Assembly (NCBI GenBank): GCA_950295325.1 | Contig: OX485804.1 | Location: 19,654,001 to 19,718,000, forward strand | DNA length: 64,000 nt | Direction of reading: 5' to 3' | DNA from: Polytrichum commune | Taxonomy: Eukaryota > Streptophyta > Polytrichopsida > Polytrichales > Polytrichaceae | In this document: piece by piece, positions 11,711 through 25,900 of the stretch | How positions within the stretch are numbered: position 1 is the stretch's first letter | Layout: the number at the start of each line of letters is the position of its first letter | Translations under genes and position numbers: made by a program | Notes under the pieces: generated by a model | Seen by the model: only the letters and a program-made list of their open reading frames with translations | Database searches by the model: none | What the model was told of the DNA's origin: nothing

Positions 11711-14700
11711 TCACCAATCGTTGGAAAGTTTCCGGGGCGTTACACAACCCGAAAGGCATGACGACCCACACAAACGTTCCCCAAGGTGTTGTGAATGCCG
11801 TCTTGTGGATGTCTTGGAGTGCTATCGAAATTTGGTTATACCCCACATACCCATCCATAAAAGTATATCTAGCGTGTCCTCCGACTTCCTCTAATAACGT
11901 AGTTATAAAGGGTAAGGGAAAATGGTCCTTTTGAGTACAAGAGTTCAACTTTCGGTAATCAACACACACTCTTAACTTCCCGTTCTTCTTCTTCACCAAA
12001 ACCATCGGCGACACCCAATCCGTGATTTCCACCGGTTTAATGAAACCGGCGTTTAACAATCTTTCCAATTCCGCCTTAACCAACAATTGTAGTCGTGGGT
12101 TCATCCTTCTCTCCTTTTGTCGAATCGGTTTCGCTCCCGGAATCAATGGTATACGGTGCTCCACCATCTCTTGCGGAATGCCCTTAAGCTCATCGTAGGA
12201 CTACGCAAATGTATCGCTAAACTCGTCAACTAATTTGCTATACTCCTTGACCTCCTCTTCCTTTAGGTTAGACCCCATTTTTATTTGGCAGATTTTCCCA
12301 TTCTTGGTTTTCACGTCCACGTACCGCCAATCTCCTTCCGACACGTAAGTTTGTTCGTCTTTGTTCCTATACCAATCCGCCGGCACGTTCGGGTAATCCC
12401 TGATATCGTGCCCCACAATGATACCTGTAGATGTTGTCTTAAAATGTAATGGTTCCTCTAACTTAGAGGCGTCCAAGATAGCTTCGTCGTCTTGCGTACC
12501 ATCCACGTGTATCATATTAACTTCGCCCTCGTCTACACTATCTACCCACGGGGTTAACCCCCCTAGAATCCAATCTTCTTCGGTAAGAACCTCACATGGT
12601 TCTAACGACGCATAATCTCCACTCCGAGAGGTAAGCCTTTCATCGCTCAAACATGGATGGTGAGATATTGTTAAAATATCACACTCCGACTCGGGATACT
12701 CTTTTAACCATTTGACATACTCACCATCATCTTTGTGGTGGTAAAACTTAGGACCTAAGCTTCCCGAACTTAAACTTACAATTGTGCTTTGACCCTCGGG
12801 TTGAACAACTCCCACTAAAGCCTCATCAAGGTCATCCTTAACCTCGTCCTCAACTACCTCTTCCGATGGTAGATACAATTCTTTCTTCATCCAACTTCCT
12901 AATGACCCAATCGACACTACGACTCTATTGTCCTTAGGACCATACGTGATGGATGGCTTCAACCCTCCCCAATTTACTATGGCATCCGACATCCTCAACC
13001 AAGGCATACCCAACAATATGGGAACGTATCCTTATTAGAATGCATCTTAATCATATGGAATGTGACCAAATATTCTTCTCCGCCGGTTGTCATCCTACAA
13101 TCCTTAATCATACCCAAAGGTGTCGTTGAACTTTTATTCGCTATATTAATAACCAATGGTGACGGACCGGTGAGATCAAGTCCTAACCTTTTCATAGTAT
13201 GCTCCGGCAGGATGTTCAAACTACTACCCCCATCCACTAATACATTGGGAACTACCTTGTCCACAATGACAACTTCTATCTCTATGGCTCTCACATCCCG
13301 ACCTCCATGTGACTCAATCCTAGCGGCTACCTTAGTCTTGACCTTCTTAGCTCTCCTATTTACCGGCATGCCGTCCTTGAGTGTCTTTCTCGCCACCGGT
13401 GAAATCTCCAATAGTTGTCCGAAGGTTATGTCCGCCTTGAGCGAACTAAGGTCGGCCCATAAATCATAACCGCTCGACTTCTCCACCTTAGTATTACCCA
13501 CACCATCAAATTCATCGAAAGGAATTCCCGGTCCTTCCCATTCTTCTACATCACTACCTTCTAAATCATGAACTACATTAGGTCTTCCCCTATCATGGCG
13601 AATCGCATTCTCCTCTTCTAACTCCTTGGTAACCCTCCTAACTACTCTAGCTACCTTGTCTAACTCGGGAATATTAAGACCTTCATCCGAAGAATACTCC
13701 TCTTGATCCCCTATTCCTACCTCTAGTGGAGCATCTCCTCTTCTAGCTCTAGTAGTGACCGCTAAGACCGGTACTTCATGAATAACTTCCCCCTCTAGAC
13801 CTCTCAACTCAAAAAGTGATGGCATTGGTGTGGGGAGGCCATTGACTTTGCTCCTCTCCAATACCCATTGGGAGAGGAAGCATGTCATTACAATTGGCAT
13901 CCACGACACCATCCATAAATCTAACATCTTGTGAGTTAGACGGACCCGGATCCATAGGCGGAGCTTGGCGCCTATTGTCGTGATTTTGTGGACCTCTTTG
14001 CTTACCTTGAATGGGGATGTACCCATTCGTCGTTTGCAATCCCGCCGGTGGGTTAAAAGTTTGTCTCGCGTTTCCATGGTCGTAATACAAATTTGGTGGT
14101 CTAAGTTCATTAGGTGGTCCACCTTGAGGTCTAGTTCCTCTCATATTATCCCTCGCTTGTTGTTGTGCATTGGCTACCGGATATGGCATGCTAATGACTT
14201 TATCCGGTTGACGACATTCATCCGAAGGGTGGTTTCCCCCACAATTACTACAACCGTAACCTTGTCCATCGGACCAACATTGACCTTGGGCGTGCCATTT
14301 CCCACAACCCGGGTGAAATTCTTTCCTTTCATTGCCTTGACCACCTTGACCTCTAGGAGGATAACCTCTATTGTTCCCTTGACCATAATGAGGTGGTGCT
14401 TGACCTCGTTGATTTTGTAGAGGTGGACCATTGTGTCGCCGTTGGTCACGGTTTTGTCCAACTCTACAATATTGACGAGTATGGCCCGGTTGGCCACATT
14501 GAACATACCATAAACCCGACGAATGTCTACCCGACTCAATAGGTGGTGGAAGTCCCGGTTGTTGGCTCTTGATCATTAATGACATTTGGTCGGTAAGGCT
14601 TTGCATTTGTTTGATCATGGCCTCTTGGAATCCTAATTGACTAGTACCTAACCGTCGTTCTACTTCCTCAAGGTGTGGATCAACTCTAGGGGCCGGTAGT

Positions 14701-15792
14701 GCTAGTAATGACACCGGTTCTCTAACCGCCAAAGGACGTGGACCCCCATCAGCTATAGCATAAGGAACTTGATTCTCATACTTGAACGGATCGATCGTGA
14801 CCACTCTAGGTCGAATGGGGATGAATTGAGGTATCAATTCATCTTCCCTCCTCCACAAATGCTCATGATCTTTGTCCAAACTTTCTATCTTCCTAACCGC
14901 TCGTTTGACATCCGCTAATGTGTGAGGACTTCTCTCAAGAACACTCCTAATAGTTCCCGACTTAAAAAATCCTTGGATAAAGAATTGTTTTAGTGTGTAG
15001 TCGTTGAGCATAATGCCTACGAACCGCGTACACACTAAATCAAATCTTCTAATATACGCAGAGATCTCTTCCTCCCTACCTTGCTTCAATGAAGCTAACG
15101 CCCTCAAGGCTGTGCTTTGACCAACTTCCAGGCGGAACTCGTTTAAGAACTCTCTTTGTAGTTGATCCCAACCTCTAAAATGACCTTCGGCATGGTCCCT
15201 ATACCACTCATAGGCTTCGCCCTTTAAAGTGGTGGGAAACCAAACTAACCAATAACCCGGGTTAGTCACGAGGGAGCTAGCCAACCTTTCCATATACCTC
15301 TCCATATGCCTTGAAGGATCCTCATCCTTAGTTCCATAAAACTTAGGAAGGTATGTCCAACGCTTGTAAGTTTTGTGGAACTACAATGGGTAAGCCTCTC
15401 GGCCTAACCAATGGATCAATCGGCGGTATAGAAGGTATGGGTGGCGGATCCATTTCTCGACCCCCGTCCATCGTGATTGATGAACTCTCTAACAATCCAC
15501 TATCAACTCCTATCGGAAACTCCTCTCTAGGTGTATAATTTTCCGAAGAAGTTTCACCACTCAACTTGGAGGAAGTGGCCTCCCCTTCAAGTTGAGCTCC
15601 TAATTCTAATGTATCTAAAAATGATCTAGTCCTAGGTTCAACATTTAAGCAACTCTCTATCCTAACATCATCTTGTTCTACTCTATTACTACTTCTAGAG
15701 GATTGCCTCCTTCGCGTAGATTTTTCCAATCCTACTATCAAGCTTGGTCTTTGAGAACGAGTCTTATCTTGCATTCCATAAGAATCGATCAA
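11711..15792 (-). pseudogene. Decayed gypsy-1 gag-pol polyprotein (truncated)
   Basis: Remnant of a single-frame Ty3/gypsy polyprotein homologous along its length to that of gypsy-2. Visible parts are the gag domain (GYWLVWFPTTLKGEAYEWY), two Cys-knuckle segments, an aspartic protease site with DGGSS, and the first half of reverse transcriptase up to the NAPETFQRL segment. The frame is broken at about 15345 (small deletion after the ALDIPS stretch), at about 13812 (an extra T in a T run) and at about 13018 (a missing C in a C run). A Trp codon has become TAG near 12199. Everything downstream (FVDD box, RNase H, integrase) is separated by the LTR-A and CACTA insertions and lies outside the window. 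It is clearly non-functional. Confidence 0.9.
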
Positions 15793-16671
15793 CCCTCACT
15801 TGACCAAAATACAATTCTCACATTTCCCCTCTTAGTATTATTACTTTTCTTGGTGTAAATTAAAACTTATGGAGGTGAGGAAAGAGAACCTGCAAGCCCA
15901 CTTAAGTGAAAAAAAAATCCCAACAAGGGATAGGCATGTTCATGCCAATTCTTAGTCAAGTCGGAGCATCACCTCCGCACTTTTCTTCGAATAGGCACTC
16001 ACCACAATACCGATAGTGAGGGGGTGACCGTTGCCATACACTACATTGAAAATCAAGGCATTACCCTCAAGTTTCCAACATAATGTGATGGCTAGGGAAT
16101 TACCCTCTACAACGGGTAACGACAATAACAAATATTAAAATCGTTCCTTAATTATTTAGAAGTTTCACTTGGAAGAAAATAACATACCTCAAGCTATCGC
16201 TTCCCCCTGCAAGTTAGCACTCCCCTCGGTCGTGGTTCAACGTGATATCACAATCACTAAATCTAAATAATAATTCTAACCTATAGATTTCAAGCCCCAA
16301 GACTTGGAGACTCACCCCGGGGTGAATGTCGAAGTTGAATTCCTAAATTAATTATCCCTCTAAAGATTTAATGAGCTACCGATCTTAGGTTCCTTTTGAT
16401 GTTTTTAGCAAAATCCCAAGAAGGTGGCGATCGTACCTTCGCCGCGCTCCTTCCTCAAAAATGAAATTGCATAATTGACAATGCAATTCATTCTAAGGAA
16501 TTAATTAAAATACAACTACTCTAATAAATTCAAATATAAAACCCAAGAGAGGATACTTACCGAACCTCGAGTGCTCATTCCTCCTTCTCAAGTTTGTATC
16601 TCCACATTCTCCTAGTTGCCTCCAAGTCTTCTATCTACTCCCCGCTTCACTCCCGACAGACGCACCATTTA
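15793..16671 (-). mobile_element. gypsy-1 leader with primer binding site
   Basis: Non-coding leader between gag and the right LTR, similar to 43229-44138 in gypsy-2. Just inside the LTR the minus strand reads TGGTGCGTCTGTCGGGAG, a primer-binding-site candidate that differs by one base from that of gypsy-2. The 3' end it would pair with looks like a tRNA-Arg type; I am unsure of that assignment. Confidence 0.65.
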
Positions 16672-16685
16672 TGTGAGGCCAAATT

Positions 16686-17680
16686 TGTCGCGCACCTCTC
16701 CATGAGGAGTGCCCGAAACACCATGGGCACAAGGGGGACCCCGGAGTGACACCCGGGACTTGTGGCGCCGTTGGTGAGAGGGCCCAAGTGATCCTAGTGT
16801 GGGTGAGGGCCTCGGGCGTTGGGAACGCCTCCCACCCACGGAAACTAGGAGGCACAAGGGTAAGGCCATGAGCTATGCGTAGCTCATGGCGTGGTGATTC
16901 TAGAATGCTCAAGAACACCTCAATCGGAGGTGTGAGCTAGGAGTTATGGCCATTTGAGTGGGGCGCTGTCCTGGGACAGCACCCTGGTACAGCAGTGCCT
17001 GAGAGTGATTCCCGGGACTGCCAAGGTTCAAACAGGCATAACTTCCTCACCACTTGCCCGAATGGGGCAAGTGAGGAGTCCATCGGCATCTACGTGAAGT
17101 GTAGATGAAGATGGAGTGGTCAAGTGTTAGCATCAAACATCATACAAGGAAGTTATGATGGTCTGAAGCTGTGGGGGCTTCTAGGCCCAGCGGCTAAAGG
17201 AAAATGTCCACTTGGCCCCAACTCTTGGTAGAGAGACAAGGGGTTGGTTGACGGTGGGGTAGGGGCCCCGCGTGAAGTCCTAGAGGCTTATATGGGTGAG
17301 GTGGTGTGGCCTCACCCACCCGAGGCCGAACGGCACGGCCTCCATGGGCTTTAGCCCATTGTGAGGCCATAGTTGCCTAGTATGGTTCGGGTTGTTGTAG
17401 TGTTGCTCCGGCAATGCGATGATCAACATAAGATTGGACTTCCATGGATGGAAGTCCACGTCTAAGGATTGGTTACCGATAAAAGGGGTTGGTTACCGAT
17501 GAAAGGGGTGAGTCCCAAAATCAAAGTAGGAGGGTTGGTTCCCCTCCTATGAACTAATGGTCCGGGGTTAGAGGAGCTAACCATTAGCATGGCGGTATGT
17601 GAAGGGTTAGCGACTCGTAACCTTTGCTAGAATTGAAAATTGGCAAGATGGTCAAAGGGGGGCTAGGAAGGGTTGCGACA
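16686..17680. mobile_element. 995-bp solo LTR-like insertion in the gypsy-1 LTR
   Basis: Begins TGTCGCGCACC and ends GGGTTGCGACA, giving TG...CA ends with short inverted TGTCGC/GCGACA tips. Flanks are AAATT and AAATC, an imperfect 5-bp duplication. Removing it restores the GGCCAAA-CCACCC junction seen in gypsy-2 LTRs. Inside are several small inverted repeats (for example around CCATGAGCTA and ACTTCCATGG). It has no coding capacity. Confidence 0.75.
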
Positions 17681-18239
17681 AAATCCACCACCCTTAAGCG
17701 TCCTAGTCCGGGTGATGACTTTGAGAATCACATTTATCTATTACAACATTGAACCATGTGCAAGGTAATTTTCATGTTCAAATGAACATGTATTGTCTCA
17801 CTCATTGTGCTTTATTAATGTTGGCCTCTTGGCTTGTGCTAGAGTTGGCTTTCTCAAGAGTCCAACCCGCGGCTTTAGCCGCACATGCCCTTACGGACAT
17901 TCCCCTCACTCTTTTGATCTTCACCCCATTTATCTTGCCATTGCAAGAGTCCTTCACATTCTCCATTAATAATGCAAGTAAGTTATTTTGAACGATAGGT
18001 GCAAGTGTTGAAAAACACTTTACTCTATAGTCAATGTTACATTCAATCATATGAGACTTCCACACGCCTTGCCTATCCTATCGGGCTTAACACTTGCCTA
18101 ATAACTATTTTAGTCTACGATTGGTCTAACACCCTATTGGGTAGTTTAGTGGCACCCTCCACACAATCTTAGCCTTAGCTTGCTAATCCTACCAACTGTC
18201 TAATTAGCCATGGGTACAACTCCCGCCTAGTTGCCGGCA

Positions 18240-18945
18240 GCCCCTTGATAGCCTCGGATGCCACAGCTTAATACTTCCCAATCCAGCAGTCTCGGCTGCC
18301 ACAGCTTAAAACTCTCCAAGGCCAGCAGTCTCGGCTGCCACAGCTCAATACTTACCCAGGCCAGCAGTCTCGGCTGCCACAGCTCAATACTTACCCAGTC
18401 CAGCAGTCTCGGCTGCCACAGCTCAATACTTACCCAGTCCAACAGTCTCGACTGCCACAGCTCAATACTTACCCAGTCCAGCAGTCTCGGCTGCCACAGC
18501 TTAATACTCCCCAACCCAGCAGTCTCGGCTGCCACAGCTCAATACTTAACCACTCCAGTAGTCTGGGCTGCCACAACTTAAAACTCTCCAAGGCCAGCAG
18601 TCTCGGCTGCCACAGCTCAATACTTACCCAGTCCAGCAGTCTCGGCTGCCACAGCTTAATACTCCCCAACCCAGCAGTCTCGGCTGCCACAGCTCAATAC
18701 TTACCCAGTCCAGCAGTCTCGGCTGCCACAGCTTAATACTCCCCAACCCAGCAGTCTCGGCTGCCACAGCTCAATACTTACCCAGTCCAGCAGTCTCGGC
18801 TGCCACAGCTTAATACTCCCCAACCCAACAGTCTCGGCTGCCACAGCTCAATACTTAACCAGTCCAGCAGTCTCGGCTGCCACAGCTTAAAACTCTCCAA
18901 GGCCAGCAGTCTCGGCTGCCACAGCTCAATACTTACCCAGTCCAG
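18240..18945. repeat. Tandem array of ~39-40-bp units
   Basis: About 17 units, each containing CAGTCTCGGCTGCCACAGC with a variable tail (CTCAATACTTACCCAGTC or TTAATACTCCCCAACC types). One further unit follows at 62297-62335 on the far side of the outer giant element, which therefore inserted inside the array. Long open frames across it are repeat artefacts. Confidence 0.92.
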
Positions 18946-19743
18946 GGGGAAAGTTACAGCATGAGCGTAGAGCGTAGAGCGGTGAGTGTCATGTTTTCGT
19001 GAATTTCTCCGCTCGCTTTTCAAAAATTTATTGAAACATAAGGATCCTATTACCACTAAATTTGGTCCAGACAAAATTGTAAATGTATATTTTTAGGGAA
19101 AAGAGTACCCCAAATCCGTGGAAGGGGGTCCTACTGCAAATTTTTGTTATTATATATATAGTGAAATTAGGGCTGACGTCATCATTTAAATGAAAGGGTG
19201 ATTTAAATGAGGACCGTTCAAGGTTGAAATGAAATTGTGTTTTAATTAATTCACAAATTTGTTTTAGTGTTTAAGGCTAAGGGCGTAATTAGGGCTGGCT
19301 TCATCATTTAGATGCGGGCATCCTCGAAACAATAATTTAAATGGCGAAGTTTATACAATCCAACAAGTGAATATTCTTTAGGTTGATTGGCCTCAAATTT
19401 TGATGTCAAATTAATAAGAAACAATAGTACTCAAAGTTACATACTATTCTAGGGTTTTCACGGTGGACGAGTGATAGATACGTTCGTATGCAATAATTCC
19501 CTCCCCCACCTAGATATAAAGCTTATATGATGTGTGGGGAATGGAAACAATTACTATGTCAAGGGCTTTTACTACTTCATATAAGAAATTATATGACAAA
19601 GGAAGAACATTGAGCTCCAACCATTCCAAGCATCACTTTAGAGACGCATGTGCCCTTTAACATAACCAAACGCCCCACGGGTGTTTGGAGGCAAGAAAAC
19701 ATATTTTTTTGTGTTATAATGCTATTCATAGTTTAAAAAACGC

Positions 19744-22424
19744 CTAGTCATCTCTATCACTGTCCATTCCCTGCCTGGCCTCTACATCTAAATATTCCAA
19801 CACACGCCTATCAACAGGACGAGCACGAGTAATAGGTGGAGATGGTGCGACCGCGAACTCATGGGCAAGCCCACCAGCATACAAAGGTAGTTCGAACGCC
19901 CGTGAAGGGCTTCGAAACATGTCCGGGTTGAGGACACGGATAGGGCTCTCCCGTGGAACTCTGCACACAAAGCAACATACTAGAATGCATAAGCTAAAGC
20001 AAGAAAAGAAATGAAAAAAAAACCAATGAAAGAGGTGCTAAGTTAGAAATCAGACTTACGCACACTTTCTGTGACGCCTCAGGAGCTTTTGCCGAGGTTC
20101 AGTAGAAGGGGGGTCCGGATGTGCGACAACGGGTTCGGCCGGAGGTACAGAGTCCCGCATAGGCAGTAGGACGGCCTCGAAGATCTCCGAGTCTCGCTCG
20201 AGCGCCACAATGTGGCGCTCAGCCATACGACACGCAGTGATGGATGCACCTAAATGAAAAGAAATTGAGTGAGGTAGAGAAAAAAATTAAAAATGCAAAA
20301 GCAAGGAATGAAACTCAAAGACAAAGTATAGGAGGGCAAAGAGAAACCTGTGCCACATTGCCAATCCATGACAATGTCGTGCTTCCTCGTGAGCGTCTGG
20401 ATAACAATGCTTAAGAATACCATGCTCTTCTCTCGAGCCCCTCTCCATGGCACCTTGCCATCCTTCATGAGCTGGCTCTCCTCATCCGTGAAATTGTGGA
20501 GAAGGGAATCCTTCTCCAATGAGAAGCCCAACTTCGAATAGTCCTCCGCCTCGTAAACGGAGAGAGTGGAGCCGAGGGGCACAAGAACCTTGATGAAGAA
20601 GCGTTTTGTCTACAAAGAAAATTGCATAGTTAGTGACAAAAAGAAAAATGTACAACTTGAAGTAAATGAAGAGGAGGAGAAGAAATACTTACAAACATCT
20701 TGGGATCTTGTGCGGACGTAAGGTGAAGATCATTCACGCCCCACCAATCCCTGGCGATAGTAAAGTGACATTCCAAGGCCCAATCGCGAATGTCGTCGTG
20801 CATCTTGGGGGCATCGGGGTGCATGATGACGAGGACACCATTGTCATGGAGGTTGTCCTCTGCGAAAGTAAAGACATCATCAAAGAAACTCGGACCCCGG
20901 CGGTTCCACGCTAGAATGTCGGATGGCGAAGTCGAGATGGCGGGCACCGGGGGATTGTCCGGTACATCGACAAGGAGAAGGTCGATACCGGTATGGGACT
21001 TGGGATTCCTGTTAAGGCGAGTCCGACCGACACCAACCTGTAGAGCAAAGAAGAAGGTTGAGAAGAGAAGAGGAATGCTTCACAAGATAGAAATGAATGC
21101 AAGAATGAAAAAAGAAGTGGACTCCTACCTTGACAAGGAATTCTTCGATGCGAAGGTAGGCCGCTTGGTGGGAGTTGGTCTTCGTGTAGTGGTCCATGAG
21201 CACTCCGATGTCTACATTCTCAATGAGACTGTAGGTAGAAGCAGTCTCAGAGGATGTAGCACTCGTTGCTGCTGCGAATGCCTTCCTCTTGCGAGTCAAA
21301 AAGGGGGCAGTGGCTGTGCTGTGAGAAGGAGCGGGGGCATGCAAGGCAAGAGGGAGGGATGGGCTACCTACAAAGGTGGCAGCAGGTGCAGCGGAAGCCT
21401 CGGCGGCGGCCTTCGTAGCAGAACGAGTAGACACGGTGGCTTGGGAAGCTTGAGTACCCGAGACCGCCTTCACCTTCTTGCTTTTGATTTCCTTAAGAAC
21501 CTTCAATGCCTTCGTAGTGGTCACCGACTCCTCGGGGACCACGGCCTCGTGAAAGACAACATCAGCGGGTGCCTCAGCATTCAAAGAGGTGAACAAATGA
21601 ACCTCCGAGGGAGGAACGAACCCCTTCGAACAGTCCAAATACCACCTTGCATGCTTGAGGTGAGCAAATGGGTAAACATCGTGCTCGTCAGTGTACATGA
21701 AATTCAGGGAGGAGTCCAGAACCCACTCCTCGACATAGACCGGTAGAAAGGAGGCAGAAAGAGCTTCTTTCGGAATAAGCTCGTGATAGATGTACCTAAA
21801 GCAAACGACATGGGAAAAAATGAGAGAGGTTCGAGTGTTGCAAAGAAAATGAAGGACAAGTGGAGAGGAGGAAGAAATACCTATAAAGGACACGGTGAAT
21901 GATCTTGATACCATCTTCAAACTCAGTGAGGTTCGTGCCCTTGAGGAACTTCGTGTTTGACTTCTCCTCAAAGTAATGCGGGAAGGCGTGGTCCCAGAGA
22001 AGGATCCTCCATCCATCCACGAACTTTGGTGGACGTAACACACCCCCTTGCACATCCCAATTGATGGCGCGACCAAGGCTAGCCTCTAAGGACTTGAACT
22101 CCAAATCAACCCTGTCCTCCAACTGTAGTCATAGAATGAAAAACAAGAAATGAGGATAGACAACCGTAGAGAAAACAATCAATCCAAAGGAGGGGAGAGA
22201 TTCACCTGAGCCCAGAAAGAGGCCTTATGAAGCCAGGATTCGAGGACCCTCTCCTTAAGGGGCACAATGGAAGGGAATTTGTTGCCGGTTCGGACAGTCA
22301 TGGTGGAATTCCACCAACGGAGCCACTTCGCCTTGAAATGACACGGGACATGAGTGTTGGCCACCTTAGAAAGCTTCTCGATGGTCATGTCCGGGACCGT
22401 GTTAACCGAGAAGTGCCGATTGAT
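19744..22424 (-). pseudogene. Outer-element ParB/methyltransferase gene, 3' half (methyltransferase-like domain)
   Basis: Continuation of the gene at 51141-49742. Exons: 22424-~22207, ~22122-21885, ~21795-21135, 21037-20693, 20609-20348, 20249-20060 and 19960-19744, with phased GT/AG junctions. The domain order suits a permuted beta-class amino-methyltransferase. A motif-IV-like strand LLLVDVPDNPP comes first, then GVLVIMHPD, then PWRGAREKS, then the AdoMet-binding motif as DIVMDWQCGTG followed by ALERDSEIF. Beta-class enzymes methylate adenine-N6 or cytosine-N4 in DNA. The canonical DPPY/DPPW tetrad is altered here (DVPD), so catalysis is doubtful. A low-complexity Ala/Ser/Lys linker lies near 21300-21500. 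The inner giant element sits in the intron just upstream of 22424. Confidence 0.72.
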
Positions 22425-22949
22425 CTAGATAACACTATATTCGTTAATCGGAGACTTTTGAAAGTCTCAAAATAAAATATGCCCATAGTTTGGGATGCCA
22501 ATATTGTGGGCATATGGAATGTTGGGAACATCAAGAACATGACAATTTAAAAATTTGCACGTAAAGAATATTCATAATACTAAAAATAGAAAATTGCAAT
22601 TATAATGAAAACGTGAACTCCATGTGGAAAATAACAAGCGAATCTAAAAAACAAATGGTTTATGTCATTATAGAGTTTGGGGTGCGCATCCCATAAGTAA
22701 GGTTCTTATGGTTTTGGATGGCACATCCCAAACGTATACCACAATGGAGTGTGACAAGTCTACTAAGTCTATTAAAAACCAAGACTACTAAGCACTAATG
22801 TTTTTTCCCGCCGTTAACTTTCACCTATGTTATGTTTACCCATCTCCATCTTCCGCTTCATATTCATTCTCGGCGTCATTTTCCGCAGCTGCAATACGTG
22901 CCAAGTTGTCTTTGGCAAAATCTATATGTTTTTGGGGGATGGTCATTAC

Positions 22950-25900
22950 TTATGTGTTGGAACCTTTGCGCGGCTTCCAAGCACAAAGTATAGTATCCGT
23001 GTTTATCCAAACCGGTGTGTACGCTGAGTCCACTGTCCACTTAAAATTCTTTTTGGTGTTCCAACCTAAATAAGTGCGGAGCACGTTCTGGTCTTTAGTG
23101 CTTGGACGACAATATTCCACCTCAATTTGACGAAAGTTGGGGCTAGTTCGAACAAAATTGGGTGAAGACAATGCTTTTACCAACCAAATTGGCTTGGGAT
23201 GCTCCTCATCCCCTGCTCGTACGAGGACCAAATACCCTTCATGGCAATCAACACCTACACGAAACGACGGTGCCAGTCGATTGCGGGCAGGGCCAACGTA
23301 ATGCTCGTCCATTGCGAACTCTTCACGAACGTCTCCATTGCTGAAAAATATAGTATCCGACTCGACAACCGTCAAACGACTTTGTGGCCAAAATCCTTGT
23401 GTCAAAGTCGTACGGGTGTCGCCACCAAGTGTCATCAAGGCTGAGCGAATGCGATCCCAATACGCGATCAACGGTTCATGGGTATCTCTAACACGTCTTG
23501 TGATGTCCTCCTCGCACAACTCTTTCCAATATTCAATGAATCCGGATATGCCTCTGATGATTTCCGGCCCATTCCTCATGGGTTCGGGTTTGCAAGGCTT
23601 TGGTTCCCCATCCGGGACCAAACATTTCCCATCATTGTCTTGACGCCATACGAGTATACCATCATCCAGGCCCCAATTAGGAGATGTGCACAAAAGCTTG
23701 AATTGCATGGCCGGGAGACCATTGTCCCTCATATAAAATCGGAATTGTTGTGCTTTGGTATGCCCCACCAAACGGTCCCCTCCCTTCAACATGTATGGCT
23801 TGATGAAGGCCTTGAAATCTGGTACTTCCTCAATCAAGTGCGGAATTACTGGCATATGGTCCAAATCCATATACGATTTCATAAGAAGAGGTATGGTTGG
23901 AAAATCTTCTTCATGCAACTTCATGCTCCACCGTCCGAATGATGCATCAATGTCGTCGTGTGTATGTCCCACCATCAAGAAAGACACAAACACCTCCTTG
24001 AAGATTCCTTTCGCCACGAGCAATGACCAAAAACAAAATACGTATCGACATTTGTTGTCCTTCGCACAATTATCAAGTTGAACGTGGAGAGTTGGAGGCA
24101 ATGGTTTTGCACAAATGGGTTCTCCGGGTGGTTCTGGCAATGACGACATACAAACCGCCTTCCCCGCAAGCACTGCCTCATAAAGGGATGTGGTTCCACA
24201 ACCATCAAAAAGTGCACGGGAAGAATGTACCGGTGGCTTCTCAAGATCGCGCAACAGTTTTGCAAATGAACCCACCGTGTGGTTAGCATCCCCAGGGTAA
24301 AAATCCAAACCATAATGGGCATACTTTACGTCCCCATGGCCGTGGGCAATCATATCTGGAAAAAACAAACGATGCGTGACCAAAATAATCAAAAAACCAC
24401 TAAACGGATGTATGATTTTGGACATTTGCCAAACACACCCAAGAAAATTGGATAGACTTTAAACACGTAGTTGTGATTTCATACAAACCTGTGACAGCTA
24501 CGGGCAACTTGAAGAGACCATCCGTGGCCTTTATTTTGCGTGCATAACAAGGGCATGCGGTTTTGGCGTGGTCCATTTTATCATGGATGACTGTTAGAAC
24601 CTCTGTGGGCCTCATTATGGATAGACCACGATTCTTATAGTAATCTTGACGGTGTGCCTCTTGATTGTTGACATGCTCAATATATTTTTTCTAGTGTCTG
24701 GAATGAGATTCAGTGCCTATGGGGTGGGCGTCTCGAAGACCTTTGTATTTTTCACACGTCGTACATCTAGCGAACTTGTCCCCGGGTCTTTTCAGAATGT
24801 ATTCCGCAAACTGCTGGTTTTTAATCACACTCAACTTGGACAAAGAAATGGGCCCACATCCCGCTATGCGACCCACTTCATTGATGTCCGTTAAGATGTT
24901 CTTCCATTTTGTGCCCGTGGGCAACACCATTTGAACAACCTTCTCCCCTGACGACAATGTCCTCGTCTTGTGGGGCATTGCATCGGCCAATGGCACTATG
25001 ATGGTGGATAGTGTCGCGGACGCTTGCAGTGTAGCCTCCCTAGGTTTCTTTGTGCCCGAGTTGCCATGAAATCGGGAGCGGCGACCCAACGATGAATACT
25101 TTCGAAACCTATAAAAGTCAGCCTTGGAGACGGCGTGGATAGTATACCACGTTGTACAACACACATCAACATTCTCAAGTGTCACCACCTTATGCCCATG
25201 GGTATCAAGGTGCAAATTTCTGTGGACCTCGAGTTTCTTAGCCGACCTCATACGAAAATCCGCAAGCCACATCTCTTGACGCAGAGATCTAATTTTCTCC
25301 CGCGGGAAAAATTGGCAACATTTCCTCGCGCAACAATCCTTGCCGGACACTAGACGGATAGATTCGTCCCCCAAAAGCCGATCCCGTCGACGCTCCTTAT
25401 CTCCGCGAGGCACACGGTTTGAATCATATCTACGGAGGCCTTTGCGAGGACGTGTTGTGGCCAACAAAGCTAATTGTGTTTGCTTATGCTGCCGCTCATG
25501 ATCCCACAAACTCACTTCCTCATGTAGAACTTGACGAAGCAGCCATCGACGCAAGGAAAATCTCCATGTCACCGGGACCTCTACCTGAAGCAAAGAGTTC
25601 AAGATGCACACGCCAACATCATCGAGACCTAGGGCGTTGGCATCGACACAATCACGGGGATTGGAGTTTCTACATATGCCATCTGCCACCGGGACACCAA
25701 CCTCGTTGAGTAGAACGACATCAAGGCCAACCCATTGCTCCCTCCCGAAACCGGCACACAACGGAATGTCATCGTGGTCATCTCCGGAATGCAGAGATTG
25801 TTCGTGGACTTCCAAAGATTCATGGGAGGATGTATCCACAAACACCCCCCTCACGTTTGGCACACCATTACTATCTGCCGACGGGGAAGACAGTTCACAT

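Larger units (their letters stand above)
16672..18945 (-). mobile_element. gypsy-1 right LTR, first part (interrupted)
   Basis: Starts TGTGAGGCC like the gypsy-2 LTRs and shares CCACCCTTAAGCGTCC, a TTCACATTCTCCATTAA-type segment and CTATAGTCAAT with them. It is interrupted by a 995-bp solo LTR (16686-17680) and then by the outer giant element at 18946. Its other part is 62306-63063, which ends in TTTGGGCTCACA exactly as the gypsy-2 LTRs do. The internal 40-bp tandem array lies at 18240-18945. Confidence 0.8.

Noticed and set aside
12418-14420. Plus-strand open frames opposite the gypsy-1 polyprotein
   Set aside because: Shadow frames; the minus strand carries the recognisable gag-pol homology.
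18227-19074. Repetitive Trp/Leu-rich open frames
   Set aside because: They are translations of the 40-bp tandem array.
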